Below, piece by piece: positions 43,825 to 53,581 of a stretch of 64,000 nucleotides of DNA. The notes under the pieces were generated by a model. The model had not been told where the DNA came from. It made no database searches and worked only from the letters and a program-made list of their open reading frames with translations. The translations under genes and the position numbers were made by a program. Every line of letters begins with the position of its first letter. The stretch's first letter is position 1. Origin of the DNA: Acidimicrobiia bacterium (GTDB taxonomy: Bacteria > Actinomycetota > Acidimicrobiia > IMCC26256 > JAGNEX01); the NCBI GenBank assembly GCA_020637365.1, contig JACJWE010000001.1, positions 898,001-962,000 of the forward strand, in the 5' to 3' direction.

Positions 43825-44304
43825 TTATGCCTTCCACCTGAGCAGTTCGCCTCCGAGGCCCATCATGACTGTGGCGGGCTGGACCCGAACGGCCGTTGGC
43901 TCCAAGCGCAGAATGCCAAAGCTTTCGGTGGATGGGTCGTCCCATCCGGGAATGATCGACGGTTCATAGCCGACCGGACTTGGGGCATTGGCAAAGCGCG
44001 CCCAGCCACGTTCTCGGCTGGTGAGATCATCCTCCCAAATAGTCCGACAATCGGCGGTGCACGTGTCGTGACCGGGTTCCCAGTACGTCAGCGACATTGC
44101 GGCATTGTCCGCGAGATGCGCAGCTTTTGGAGACAGCGGTGACGTCGCGATCCATCCGGTGAGCCGCTGCCCGTCCCATTCCCATATGGGGTGTAACACT
44201 CGGGTTCTGGGGGCCTTGTTCTCATCGACGGTCGCGGCCACGCACCAGACGATGCGATGAGCCATTTCAACAAATGTGGGTGCGACTTGAGCGAGGGTAT
44301 GCAA
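43825..44304 (-). CDS. Pyridoxamine 5'-phosphate oxidase-fold (FMN/F420-binding) protein
   Basis: A 159-residue split-barrel protein. The N-terminal strand region IVWCVAATVDENKAPRTRVLHPIWEW is typical of the PPOX/F420-binding fold, as is LSPKAAHLADNAAMSLTYW. A TTG at 44304 is taken as start because AAAGGA lies six bases upstream; the open frame continues upstream without similarity. Likely binds FMN, F420 or heme and reduces an unknown substrate. It is 26 bases upstream of the GlsB-like gene. Confidence 0.8.
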   Translation of the reverse strand: MHTLAQVAPTFVEMAHRIVWCVAATVDENKAPRTRVLHPIWEWDGQRLTGWIATSPLSPKAAHLADNAAMSLTYWEPGHDTCTADCRTIWEDDLTSRERGWARFANAPSPVGYEPSIIPGWDDPSTESFGILRLEPTAVRVQPATVMMGLGGELLRWKA

Positions 44305-44351
44305 CTTTATTCCTTTATGGAGATGGAACGAGGCGATTGGGGTGTGCCGTC

Positions 44352-45644
44352 TCAGGGTTGGGATGCCGACTCCACCGTACCGGGCAGGACGCCACCATGG
44401 GCGAGGTAGATCACGACGAGCCAAAACCACTGTGCGAAGAGGACCACATACATCAACAAGAAGATCAGAAGTGCTGACGGAGCCCAAACGCCTATGCCGA
44501 TGGTCAAGGCCGCTGCCCCGCACAACACCGGAGCGATGTGCCGTCTCACCCCGGGCGGAAACTGTGTGTCGGGCAGCGCAAGAGTCGCACACCAGATGCC
44601 GAGTAGCACGACAGCGAGGCACGCTCCCAGCAGTGTCGCGGCGCCCTCGGGCAGCTCACCCGAGTCGGCGTGTTCTATGAGCAATGTGATGGCGGGGCCT
44701 GTCGCCGCGATGGCCATCGACATCGGAAGGTGGATGGTCATCCAGGCTCCCAGGCGTGGACCGGTTCGTGACGGAACCCGGGCACCCAGCAAGTCAAAGT
44801 ACGTCCACCAGATTCCCATGCTGATCGCGAGGCCGACGACCCCGACGGCAATCGTGTAGGCGTCGCGGCCTGGTGAGTCGCTGATACCGCCGACCACTCC
44901 AATCACCGCTTCGCCCAGGACGATGATGGTGAAGAGCCCAAAGCGTTCCACGAGAGATTCCGTGACGCCGTCACCGAATCCGGCGGTCTGATCGGCAGAG
45001 CTGAGCGTGAATCCCCCGACGGTCCACAAGACGACGACGGCCGACCATATCCAGAGTCGAGAGTCGCTCGACTCCAGAAACGATGACCCGATGAACACGG
45101 CGACGGTGGCCAGCATGCCTGATATGTACGCCCGCGTCCGCGGCAGGTAGTGAGGATCTTCGTCTGCCTGCTGCACTCGGTACCACTGCCAGGTCAAGAA
45201 CACGAACAGCGCTGCCAAGGTCCGAATGAATGCTGGTCCATCTGCTCCTGCCGCTTCTTCGGTGAATACCGCCAAGACAGCGAGGAAGCCCATCTGTGCA
45301 AAAACGTTGAGACGGCTGCGGCCATCCTGTCGTCCATGGAGCTCATGCCACAAGGTGCCGTTGAACCAGGACAGCCAAATCAGGCCGAATACGACGGCAA
45401 ACTCATAGACGCCCTGTGTCGAGATGTGTCCGACAAGACCATGGGCCGCGCGCCCGATGAGTACGACAAAGACGAGGTCGTAGAAGAGTTCGAGGTAGCT
45501 GACTCTCCGTGAATAATCGACTTCACCGTGTTGGCGAGGTGGTGTGAAGAACCAGCGCTTCAGGCCGGTCTTGACCAGGTTTCCGGGATCCGTCGCATCG
45601 TCAAGCGCCACGGGCCTTTGAGCGCCGTCCGGAGCGCTTCTCAT
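44352..45644 (-). CDS. Low-temperature-requirement protein A (LtrA) family membrane protein, second copy
   Basis: A 430-residue protein with about ten to eleven hydrophobic helices. It carries the LtrA motifs SYLELFYDLVFVVLIGRAAH, VERFGLFTIIVLGEAVIG and GIWWTYFDLLG. The N-terminal 45 residues are soluble. It is clearly diverged from the copy at 38890-40035. Role unknown; the family is tied to low-temperature growth only in Listeria. It is 47 bases upstream of the PPOX gene. Confidence 0.87.
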   Translation of the reverse strand: MRSAPDGAQRPVALDDATDPGNLVKTGLKRWFFTPPRQHGEVDYSRRVSYLELFYDLVFVVLIGRAAHGLVGHISTQGVYEFAVVFGLIWLSWFNGTLWHELHGRQDGRSRLNVFAQMGFLAVLAVFTEEAAGADGPAFIRTLAALFVFLTWQWYRVQQADEDPHYLPRTRAYISGMLATVAVFIGSSFLESSDSRLWIWSAVVVLWTVGGFTLSSADQTAGFGDGVTESLVERFGLFTIIVLGEAVIGVVGGISDSPGRDAYTIAVGVVGLAISMGIWWTYFDLLGARVPSRTGPRLGAWMTIHLPMSMAIAATGPAITLLIEHADSGELPEGAATLLGACLAVVLLGIWCATLALPDTQFPPGVRRHIAPVLCGAAALTIGIGVWAPSALLIFLLMYVVLFAQWFWLVVIYLAHGGVLPGTVESASQP

Positions 45645-45741
45645 GGTGGTCGCCTTCCTGGATGGGTCCTCGGGTGGTGCTGCGCTGGCGTATCGGATGA
45701 AAGGGGCCCGCGGTCGCGGCGCACTTGGCCCCCATACGCGC

Positions 45742-45780
45742 CTGTGAGTGGGGCGTCACCTTAGACGCACCCACTCACAG
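45742..45780 (-). terminator. Long hairpin after MFS exporter gene
   Basis: CTGTGAGTGGGGCGTC (45742-45757) pairs with GACGCACCCACTCACAG (45764-45780), 16 pairs with one bulged A, around a six-base loop. It lies 100 bases beyond the stop of the minus-strand MFS gene. It is among the strongest hairpins in the window. Confidence 0.7.
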
Positions 45781-45879
45781 ACATGAACGGTTGGGTGTGA
45801 ACGCCGGCCCGTGCTCAACGCAAGGATGCGGATTGATGGGGTCGGCACGTGGACCGCGTCGGGCGCGGCGCTGTACCGT

Positions 45880-47458
45880 CTACCGGTTCGCTCCCGAGAG
45901 GGCGAGTTGCGGTTCTGCGACGGTGGGCGCCGGCTGGGTGGTGGTCTCACGTTTTGCGCCGAAGGCGGCGACGAAGGCAAACGCTGCGGCCAAGATGCCA
46001 ACACCAACCCACATGGTGGCGGTCCAGCTGTCGACGTATGCATGCTGTGCTGCGTCGACAATCTGCGATGCGAGATTAGGGCTGCTCGTCTGGACGCTCT
46101 GGGCGGCACCCAATGCGAGGAAGTAGTCCTTGCTCACCATCTGGGACAGATCTGAGGGTAGCGAGGTTGCAAACTCGGCAACTCGGTGTGTGTATCCGCT
46201 GGTGAGGATCGAGCCGAGTAGAGCGACACCGATGGCGCCACCCAATTCGCGGCTGGTGTCGTTCAACGCCGAGGCCACGCCTTGTTCGTTCTCAGGGAGG
46301 CTGGTCGTGATTGCTTCGGTCGAGGGCGTCATGGTCAAACCCAGTCCAAGGCCCAAGATGAGCAGCCCGGGAAGAACGGACCAGTAGCCGCCTTCAACGG
46401 ATGCCATCAACGCCAGAATGGAGAGTCCGGCCATGCCAATGCCAAGTCCCAAGAGCATCGTGGTGCGCCGCCGATCTTTTGAGCGACCAGTGGTGCCGTC
46501 GCTGACATCGGCATCATCATGATTGCCATGGGCAACATGCCAAACGCTGCGTGGACCGCTGACCAGCCAATCACGGTCTGGAAGAAGGGGAACAGTACGA
46601 GGAACGCTCCGAACATCACGGCGAATACCAGCGTGATGGTGGTGAACCCGGTCGACAAGCCGCGGTTCGAGAAGGCCGAGACGTTCAGGAGCGGGTGGTC
46701 GGTGTGTCGTTCCCACAAGACGAACGCGATGAGCGAGAGCGCCCCCCGATAACAACCGGGTACAAAGCGAGTGGATCGCCCCAACCCTTTTCGGGTCCTT
46801 CGTGAATACCAAAGACGAGGCCACCGATGGCGAGGGCTGAAAAGATCGAACCCAAGACGTCGAACCGGCCCTGGCTTTCACGTGAGTTCGGCACGACGGC
46901 GAATGACAACGCGCCGGACACGATGATCATGGCGATCGGGAGGGTAAAGAGCCAACGCCATGAGAAGAAGTCGACCATGATCGCCGACATCCACAGGCCG
47001 AGGATCCCTCCAGCTCCCGAGAACCCCGCCCAGATGCCGATGGCACGAGGGCGCTCTTCATCGGAGAACGATGAGGTGATGACCGCCAGGGTGACGGGCA
47101 TGACCATGGCGGCACCAACACCCGCAAGGGCCCGTGCAGCGATCATGACACCCACCGACGGAGCTACTGCCGCCGCGACGCTCGCGACACCAAAGATGAC
47201 GAGGCCGGTCAACAGGACTGGTCGTCGCCCCCACTTGTCTCCAATAGCACCAATCGGCATCAGCAGGGATGCCAGGGCAATGGTGTATGCATTGATGATC
47301 CAGAGAACGTCACCCGAGGAGGCGCCGAGGGACTCAGCGATTTCACGTTGGGCAACATTGAGCCCGGAGACCGACGCGACGACGGCGATGAGCGCGCCAC
47401 ACATCGCAATCAGAATGTTGCGCTTTTGTCGCTCGGTAAGGTTTTTGTTAGCGCTCAC
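45880..47458 (-). pseudogene. MFS multidrug exporter (DHA2/EmrB type), frame broken twice
   Basis: Proton-driven efflux pump. The N-terminal frame from ATG 47458 has the DHA2 signatures LNVAQREIAESLGAS, LWIINAYTIALASLL and GDKWGRRPVLL (motif A). At a run of six G on the coding strand (about 46742-46747) one base is missing, and the next frame continues GALSLIAFVLWERHTDHPLL. A second one-base loss near 46468-46470 moves to RTTMLLGLGIGMAG and the C-terminus, including SALNDTSRELGGAIGVALLG. Repaired length is about 526 residues with 14 helices. Divergent TetR at 47540 probably represses it. Confidence 0.86.
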
Positions 47459-47505
47459 AGCAAACTCCTTGTCGTTGCTGAGTGCCAGAATGAGACTCGA
47501 ACCTA

Positions 47506-47518
47506 CGTTTATGAAACG
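47506..47518. promoter_or_regulatory. Candidate TetR operator between exporter and regulator
   Basis: CGTTT-ATG-AAACG is a perfect short palindrome at 47506-47518 in the 81-base divergent gap. It is followed by related TGAAAC-like words at 47512 and 47533. This AT-rich segment would also contain both promoters, so a repressor bound here would block both genes. Confidence 0.4.
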
Positions 47519-47539
47519 AAACTGTATCGTAGTGAAACT

Positions 47540-48154
47540 ATGAACGCTTCAGCCAAGACAAAAAATTCCGAAGATCCGCGCATCGCTCGGAGTCGAGCAA
47601 AAGTTCTGGAGGCAGCGACCGAACTGCTCGTCGACGGAGGGCCTCGAGCCGTCACCGTCGATGCGGTGGCAGAGAAGTCTGGGGTCGCTAAATCAACGAT
47701 GTACCGGCATTTTCCCTCGAGGACGGACCTGCTCGTCGACGTGCTCAGGCACAACATCCCGACGCTCGACCTCGACGTCCCCGACGGGAGTTTTGAAGAT
47801 GCGGTTCGGATCCTCATGGATCGCGCCGTCGTTTCGATGGACAACCCTGATTGGGCGCGGATGTTGCCCGCCCTGTTGTCCCTCAAGAACACCTTGCCAG
47901 ATATCCGCGAGCTGACTCAGGCCGATCGCGATGCACGCCTCTCCCTGTTGAGCGCAGTTCTGGCTCGCGGCGTCGACGAGGGATTGCTGGCGAGTGATAC
48001 GGACCCAGCGGTCATGATGAACCTGCTGATCGGTCCGCTGATGTTCGCGGCGATCAACAACGAGCTGGACGGTCTACGCGCTCTCGCCGACGAAGTCACT
48101 TCTCAGTTTTTGGCGAGCTGCCAGTTTCGAGCTGCCGCTCGGTCCACAGGCTGA
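47540..48154 (+). CDS. TetR-family repressor
   Basis: A 204-residue regulator. The N-terminal helix-turn-helix reads RAVTVDAVAEKSGVAKSTMYRHFPSRTDLL; the C-terminal ligand/dimer domain resembles the TetR_C_11-like group. The ATG at 47540 fits the domain boundary; the open frame extends back into the exporter gene in another strand without meaning. Divergent placement from the MFS exporter indicates a drug- or metabolite-responsive repressor pair. Confidence 0.9.
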   Translation: MNASAKTKNSEDPRIARSRAKVLEAATELLVDGGPRAVTVDAVAEKSGVAKSTMYRHFPSRTDLLVDVLRHNIPTLDLDVPDGSFEDAVRILMDRAVVSMDNPDWARMLPALLSLKNTLPDIRELTQADRDARLSLLSAVLARGVDEGLLASDTDPAVMMNLLIGPLMFAAINNELDGLRALADEVTSQFLASCQFRAAARSTG

Positions 48155-48238
48155 ACCTTGGAGCACATAGCGGCCCAACATCGGGGGTGGGTATTGCTGC
48201 CCGAATCCCACCGTCCACCGGTGCGCTCCCGTGCCTGG

Positions 48239-51200
48239 TCAGTTGGCATCGACCATCGCGTCGTTGGGCGAGCGACCCATCGCTTGATCTTCCCAACGAG
48301 GGAAGACGCAGGTCAGCTTGGCGCCCTTGCCGATGCCGTCGGAGCTCATGGTGACGTTGCCCCGCATCTGGCGCATCAATCTGGAGACGGCGAACAGTCC
48401 AAGACCGACGGATTCTTCATCGCCGGTCGGACGCTGAGAAGCCCGACCAAACCTGGTGAAAAGGCGACTCATCTCTGAAGGGTCGATTCCGACACCGGTG
48501 TCCACAACCGTGAACGCGACGGTGGTGTGGTCAGGAGCGAATACTGAGACGTCGATGCTGTCGCCCGGATAGCTGTACTTGATCGCGTTATCGATGGCGT
48601 TTTCGACGACCTCGTCGATCGATCCAACGTCGGCAGCTGCCAAACATGTCGTCATCGAGGAAACCTCGATGGTCAACCCCTTGCCTTTTGCTCGTTCGGC
48701 GCTGCGGTCGACGCAGGAGGTGACGACGAGTGTCAGGTCAACGGCCTCCAGGCTCATCTGCCGATCGATTTCGTGCTCACGGGATCTGATGAGGCGGCGA
48801 AGCATGCCATCCATGACCTCAACCTCGCGTTGGAGCACGAGCGGATCGACGACGATGGGTCTATTCCCGACCATTCCCAAGTTGATCATCTGCCGCAGGA
48901 CGGGAGCACGAATATCGTGAGCGACAATGTCGAGCAGGTCTTGTTGCTCTTCGACCGCGCGAACCAGCTGATTGGATTGGGTTCGCAGGTGTTCGGTCTG
49001 TGCCGAGACCTCCGCTTCGAGCTCGCGTTGGCGTCGCCTGGCTACCTGGCCACGTCGAAGTGCAGCCCCTACCCCGATCAGCATCAGCATCCCGACAGCT
49101 ACCAACTGGACGGTGGTGTCTTGGTACCACGGTGGGGTCAAGGTGATCGTGACCTCGCTCACCGTATCGAGCCAGCCGCCCGCGCGGTCCGCAGCCTGCA
49201 CCTGGACGCGGTGCGAACCAGCGCCCAATGACGGCAACAGGATGTCCATCGATCCGCGTTCGTTGTAGAGCCAGCCGCTCTCACCGCGCAGTCGGTAGCG
49301 CAACTGGGCGAGGTCGCCGTTGGCGAAGCACATCTGGCGGAACTGCAAGGCTACATAGTGCGTGTCGGCGTCAAGGTCAACACTCGCTAATCGCGAAATC
49401 TGCTCACCATCGGACTCCACGCTCTGCAAGGTCGCCGGGCGTTCACAGGCATCCTGTGTCGCATGCAGTGGATCAAAAGTGTTGAGGCCGTTCGTCCCTC
49501 CCGCCACGGCAACACCACGTACGGTCAATGTGAAAGCATCGGCTCCGAAGCTACCCGAGATAAGCCCATCTTCGGATGTGTAACTCGCTGTTTGGCTCGA
49601 ATCGAGGTCGATGGTGGTCATACCAAACGGCGAACTCACCCATACCCTGCCGTCGGAAGCGACGACGAGGCCCGACAACCCGCCGCTCGGCATCGCCGTA
49701 TTTGCTGGGTTGTAGCGACGAATGCTCTGGAGGTCGGCGCTATAGACGTCCAGACCAGCGTTCGTCGCTGCCAGAACCGAGCCATCGGGAGCAATCTCGA
49801 TGTCCAGAATCGTTGGATCGCTCAGGGGTGGTTCTCCTTCGGGCCCGCCGTCATCGTCGATCGTGACGATCGAATCTGTTGGGAGATCGACGACGGCGAG
49901 TCCGAGACCCCAATGTCCGACGACGAGTCGATCTCCACCGAGGGCCAGCGTCGAAGCTCCATCGGCAAGCCCCAACTCGGCGGCGGTGTATTCCTCGAGG
50001 AGACGCCCGTTGTCATCGAAATGAAAGACGCCAGCACGTCCAGCGACCCACACTCCATCGCGACCGTCAGAGATGGCGGTTCGGGCGGCGTCTTGCAGGG
50101 TCGTTTCGAGTCCTTCGGCGATAAGCACGTCGATCTGCTGAGTTTCGAGATCGAACGTCTTGATCGAGTCGGCAATACACCAAATTTTCGACGCCGAAGG
50201 TTCTGATGTGACGACGGAACACTCGCCCAAGTCTTCACTCGGTAAATCAGCAGCCGTCAATCGTTCGATGTCAAAGACAACCGGCGACGATCTGGTCGTC
50301 GCGACGATCATTTCCCGATCGTTGACGGTGACCGCACTCATCGTATGGATGCGGTTCTTCAGTTGTGCTTCCGGGTCGCTCGCGGGAACTCGTAGGAGCG
50401 TGGCGAGGTTCGGATAGGGGTCTAGCCGCGCTACCCCAGCATCCTGTTTGGCCACCCAGATATCCCCGTCACGATCCTCAAAGATGGCGGTGACCGCCCC
50501 TGGGCCGATCGCTCCGGGATCAGATGGGTAGGGCGCGTAGCGAGCGACGTTGCCAGTGTCGGGGTCGATGCGGTACAGCCGCTCCCCCGATGTTGTCCAG
50601 ATATCACCGTTCACGTCGACCTCGAGCGCCAGGACAAAGTATTCAAAGTCCTCGTCCTCGAACTGACGGAACGACTCGGTCCGACCGTCGGGGTGGATGG
50701 CATGGACCCCGTGACGGTCTGCCCCGAACCACACGGTGCCGTCTTCGGCTATGTCGACTGCCGTGATGTCGTTCGTGAGGACGGAGCCATCTTCGTCGGT
50801 CGCGGCAAAAGTCCTCGTCACCTGATTCGTGATGTCGTAGCGGATGAGCCCGTCGGTGGTGGCAGCCCACAAAATATCGTCGCTGTCGACGGCGAGATCT
50901 TGAATAGGGCCGTCTACCGGAAATCGTTCAAACGTCCCATCGGCCGGATCGACCCGGACCAGGGTCTCGACCGTTCCAACCCACAGGTGATGGCGCGACC
51001 GCACCATCGAAACGACGGGCCCGAGGGCGAGATCGAAGTTGACGAATCGTTCGGTGATCCGGTCGAGGCGGCCGATCTTGCCGCTTCCGGTCCCCGTCCA
51101 GATGTAGCGACCGTCCGCCTCGACGGCTAGAACCGAGTTGTCGCCCAGGCTGTCAGCACGGAGCGGATCGTGTTCGAAATTGGTGACATTGACGCCGTCG

Positions 51201-51463
51201 TACCTGCTCAAGCCGGCGAACGTGCCGACCCACAAGAGGCCGTCTTCGTCCTGTGTGATGTCGAAGGCTCGGTTGGATGCGAGGCCTTCAGAGGTGCTGA
51301 GTTTGACGAAACGGTCCGCCGAATCGGTGTATTCAGGTTCGCCGTCTGTTTCTGCGCCGAGCGGATCGGCGCCACCTACAAGGATCGCCGCCATCGTCAC
51401 GAGCACATACGCCAAGCACCGCGCGAGGACGTTTTCACTTGTGCGGGGAAGAATTGGTGTCAT
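48239..51463 (-). CDS. Hybrid-propeller sensor histidine kinase (Reg_prop / Y_Y_Y)
   Basis: A 1074-residue membrane sensor. An N-terminal signal segment (10-35) is followed by a large extracytoplasmic beta-propeller with repeats such as DEDGLLWVGTFAGLSRYDG, about 50-690. A Y_Y_Y-type beta domain (about 700-785), one transmembrane helix (about 790-810) and a short coiled coil come next. The dimerisation domain has H849 in IVAHDIRAP, and a HATPase domain has NAIDNAIKYS, DTGVGIDP and GLGLFAVSRLM. It senses an external ligand, often a glycan in related systems, and its first codons overlap the response regulator stop by four bases. Confidence 0.88.
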   Translation of the reverse strand: MTPILPRTSENVLARCLAYVLVTMAAILVGGADPLGAETDGEPEYTDSADRFVKLSTSEGLASNRAFDITQDEDGLLWVGTFAGLSRYDGVNVTNFEHDPLRADSLGDNSVLAVEADGRYIWTGTGSGKIGRLDRITERFVNFDLALGPVVSMVRSRHHLWVGTVETLVRVDPADGTFERFPVDGPIQDLAVDSDDILWAATTDGLIRYDITNQVTRTFAATDEDGSVLTNDITAVDIAEDGTVWFGADRHGVHAIHPDGRTESFRQFEDEDFEYFVLALEVDVNGDIWTTSGERLYRIDPDTGNVARYAPYPSDPGAIGPGAVTAIFEDRDGDIWVAKQDAGVARLDPYPNLATLLRVPASDPEAQLKNRIHTMSAVTVNDREMIVATTRSSPVVFDIERLTAADLPSEDLGECSVVTSEPSASKIWCIADSIKTFDLETQQIDVLIAEGLETTLQDAARTAISDGRDGVWVAGRAGVFHFDDNGRLLEEYTAAELGLADGASTLALGGDRLVVGHWGLGLAVVDLPTDSIVTIDDDGGPEGEPPLSDPTILDIEIAPDGSVLAATNAGLDVYSADLQSIRRYNPANTAMPSGGLSGLVVASDGRVWVSSPFGMTTIDLDSSQTASYTSEDGLISGSFGADAFTLTVRGVAVAGGTNGLNTFDPLHATQDACERPATLQSVESDGEQISRLASVDLDADTHYVALQFRQMCFANGDLAQLRYRLRGESGWLYNERGSMDILLPSLGAGSHRVQVQAADRAGGWLDTVSEVTITLTPPWYQDTTVQLVAVGMLMLIGVGAALRRGQVARRRQRELEAEVSAQTEHLRTQSNQLVRAVEEQQDLLDIVAHDIRAPVLRQMINLGMVGNRPIVVDPLVLQREVEVMDGMLRRLIRSREHEIDRQMSLEAVDLTLVVTSCVDRSAERAKGKGLTIEVSSMTTCLAAADVGSIDEVVENAIDNAIKYSYPGDSIDVSVFAPDHTTVAFTVVDTGVGIDPSEMSRLFTRFGRASQRPTGDEESVGLGLFAVSRLMRQMRGNVTMSSDGIGKGAKLTCVFPRWEDQAMGRSPNDAMVDAN

Positions 51464-52251
51464 GACGCTGTGTACCTGGGTGTCCGTTCGGCGGCCAGGT
51501 CGACAAGTCGTTGAATGTCCGCGACGTCGAGTGGCTTGGCAAAGAAATGGACGTTCGGGTCGACTTGCCGATATCCGCCGCTCATTAGAGCTATCACCGT
51601 CGGCGGGTTTGTGCGTTCTAAAGCTGCGAACAATTCGGATTCCGTCACCGAGTCATCGGGAATCCGGGTGTCGCAGAGGAGTAGATCGAAAGATGCGAGT
51701 TCGTCGCTACGGAGTGCTTCGCCACGGCTCCCAAATACATGTGCAGATGCGCCGAGACGTTCGCACATGCGGGCCAATACCTGCGCGACCAGAGCATCAT
51801 CATCGATGATGGCGATACGCACGGCACGGTTGCTTGTTGCGACTTGCTCAGGGGTTGCCACGGCAGGTTCTTCGGCCTGACGGGAGGCGACGACGGGAGT
51901 GCTGTGAAAGGCCGGTGCACACGCGACTGTGCGCAACGTTGTAGCGAGCAATCCGGGTTCTAATGGCGCGGCGAGATGGGCTGAGGATCCGGCCATGATC
52001 GCTCGAGCGCCGAGCGATCCGTTCTCATAACTCGCGATGGTGACCACGCGCGCACCGTTGCCGCCGGTCCGAATCGACTCGATCGCGTCGAGATGCGAGG
52101 GACAAGCCAGCGTTACCACCCAGACATCCGCGAACTCGGTGGCATCGGTACGGAGAAGTCGGAGGTCTGCGGACTGCAGCATTTGGTCGATACCGAAGCC
52201 CGCTTCATCGACGATAGCCACACGTAATGGAGCGCGAGACGTGTCCTCCAC
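51460..52251 (-). CDS. Response regulator with degenerate plus canonical receiver, no output domain
   Basis: A 263-residue protein. Residues about 10-105 look like a receiver fold without its phospho-acceptor pocket. Residues 125-255 are a proper receiver with IIDDD, D194 in LLCDTRIPD, and the conserved Lys in FFAKPLD. No DNA-binding or enzymatic domain follows. The GTG at 52251 has GGAGG six bases upstream, so the longer frame is not used. It overlaps the sensor kinase start by ATGA, so they form a two-component pair. Output must come through a partner protein. Confidence 0.82.
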   Translation of the reverse strand: MEDTSRAPLRVAIVDEAGFGIDQMLQSADLRLLRTDATEFADVWVVTLACPSHLDAIESIRTGGNGARVVTIASYENGSLGARAIMAGSSAHLAAPLEPGLLATTLRTVACAPAFHSTPVVASRQAEEPAVATPEQVATSNRAVRIAIIDDDALVAQVLARMCERLGASAHVFGSRGEALRSDELASFDLLLCDTRIPDDSVTESELFAALERTNPPTVIALMSGGYRQVDPNVHFFAKPLDVADIQRLVDLAAERTPRYTAS

Positions 52252-52578
52252 GGGGTACCTCCACCCAGGGCGTGTGTGTTGTGTCGGACAGTGGGAAACG
52301 AGCAAGAACCCGGTCGGATCCACGAGCTGCGATCACAATGACCAACAAGTCGTTGAGTAACAAACAACGTAACCGACGAAAACATTGTGATTACATGACG
52401 TTTTCCACAATTCCTGAGGTAGGGCTCCCGAGCAGATGGCGCGATGTCTCCGCAGGGTGGCCGCCGCCCGGCCTCACGACGGCCCTTCTCTCAACGACGG
52501 CCCTTGCCCTGGCCACCCTTGCCCTGGCAGCCCTGTTCGATGGCAGCCTTACGCGATGGCAGGCCTGAGCCCTACGCC
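52252..52578. repeat. Intergenic region with short tandem-like repeats
   Basis: Between the response regulator and DyP peroxidase, both on the minus strand. ACGACGGCCCTT occurs twice near 52476-52505, and CCCTTGCCCTGGC occurs twice near 52500-52532. A plus-strand frame through them is hydrophobic only because of the repeats. An AT-rich stretch at about 52345-52405 is the likely promoter area for the response regulator. Confidence 0.35.
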
Positions 52579-53517
52579 CTACGCGAATGAATCGAGGAGC
52601 GACTGCGGGGGTACGAAGTAGTTGGCGCCTGTCACAGCGAATGTGAAATCGAGAATGTGGTCGTAAGCGCCGTCCGCATCGGCAAAGATCATCTGCTGCA
52701 GGGACGTGTCTATGGTCGATGCCGATTTCGCGAAGCCAACAAACATCGTGCCTCGCTCGTGAGCGTTGCCGAAGGGGCGATTCTGGCGATACATCTTGAT
52801 TTCGGTGCCGTCGACCTTGACCTTCGATCGGACGTTGTGAGCGAAGGGCTGCTTCTTGTCGTCAGCGATCTCGATATCGTCAAACTTGGTGCGGCCGATC
52901 ACATCTTCCTGATCAGAAGTCGCCAGTGAATCCCACTCGGCGGATCGATGCATGTATTTCTGGACCGTCAGGTATGAGCCACCCCGTTCAGGCCCGTCGA
53001 CGTCGACGATGACCGCGTTCAGGCGGGCGGTGCCGCCGGGATTCTCGGTACCGTCGACGAAATCGATCATGTCGCGATCGTCCAGATATACAAATCCTTG
53101 GACGTCTTCGATCAGGTCCGCGATCGGGGCAAGACCCGTTGTCAAGTACTTGGACGCCTGAAAATTGAGGTCCATCCTCTTCGACTTGACCATGATGAAC
53201 AGGTCGCCAGGTGTCGACGGAAAATGTCGGTCCGCTTCGCGACGTTCGGGGAATGCCACCAATTCTGGCGGGGCGGCCCTATCCGGGAAGAGGCGCCGCC
53301 AGCTCGCGGGGCCAAATCCGACGGTGACGGTCATGTCGGCCGTCGAATCCTTTTGAGCAATCGACTTGCGTGCATTGCTCACCATCTGAAGAGCGTCACC
53401 CACAGCCTCGGAGCCGAGGTCGCCATCCTTGAGTACAAAGGTCAAGAAGTCGGCGAACGGTGTTGGATCGGTGAGGACCCCTGGTTGTGCAAGGTCAGCG
53501 AGTTCGGATGGGCCCAT
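52579..53517 (-). CDS. Dye-decolorizing (DyP-type) heme peroxidase
   Basis: Cytoplasmic or encapsulin-associated heme peroxidase of the class B/YfeX type, 312 residues. The distal GxxDG region reads DFVDGTENPGG (about 153-163), AHNVRSKV carries the likely proximal histidine, and MYRQNRPFG holds the conserved Arg. No Tat signal is present and no encapsulin gene is in view, so it is probably cytoplasmic. The ATG at 53517 diverges from the rifampicin-phosphotransferase-like gene. Confidence 0.9.
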   Translation of the reverse strand: MGPSELADLAQPGVLTDPTPFADFLTFVLKDGDLGSEAVGDALQMVSNARKSIAQKDSTADMTVTVGFGPASWRRLFPDRAAPPELVAFPERREADRHFPSTPGDLFIMVKSKRMDLNFQASKYLTTGLAPIADLIEDVQGFVYLDDRDMIDFVDGTENPGGTARLNAVIVDVDGPERGGSYLTVQKYMHRSAEWDSLATSDQEDVIGRTKFDDIEIADDKKQPFAHNVRSKVKVDGTEIKMYRQNRPFGNAHERGTMFVGFAKSASTIDTSLQQMIFADADGAYDHILDFTFAVTGANYFVPPQSLLDSFA

Positions 53518-53581
53518 CTGGTTCTCCTACGGTGAGTGTGGCTCCCTCAAAGTCGGCCCCGACGGTACTCTCTTCGATCCC

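Noticed and set aside
47488..47505. T-loop-like GGTTCGAGTC on the minus strand, suggesting a tRNA
   Set aside because: Flanking bases do not form a T-stem or acceptor stem, and the site lies in a divergent promoter region.
52227..52568. Hydrophobic plus-strand frame near 52,440-52,560
   Set aside because: The hydrophobicity comes from short repeats of Leu/Ala codons; no ribosome site or conserved domain is seen.
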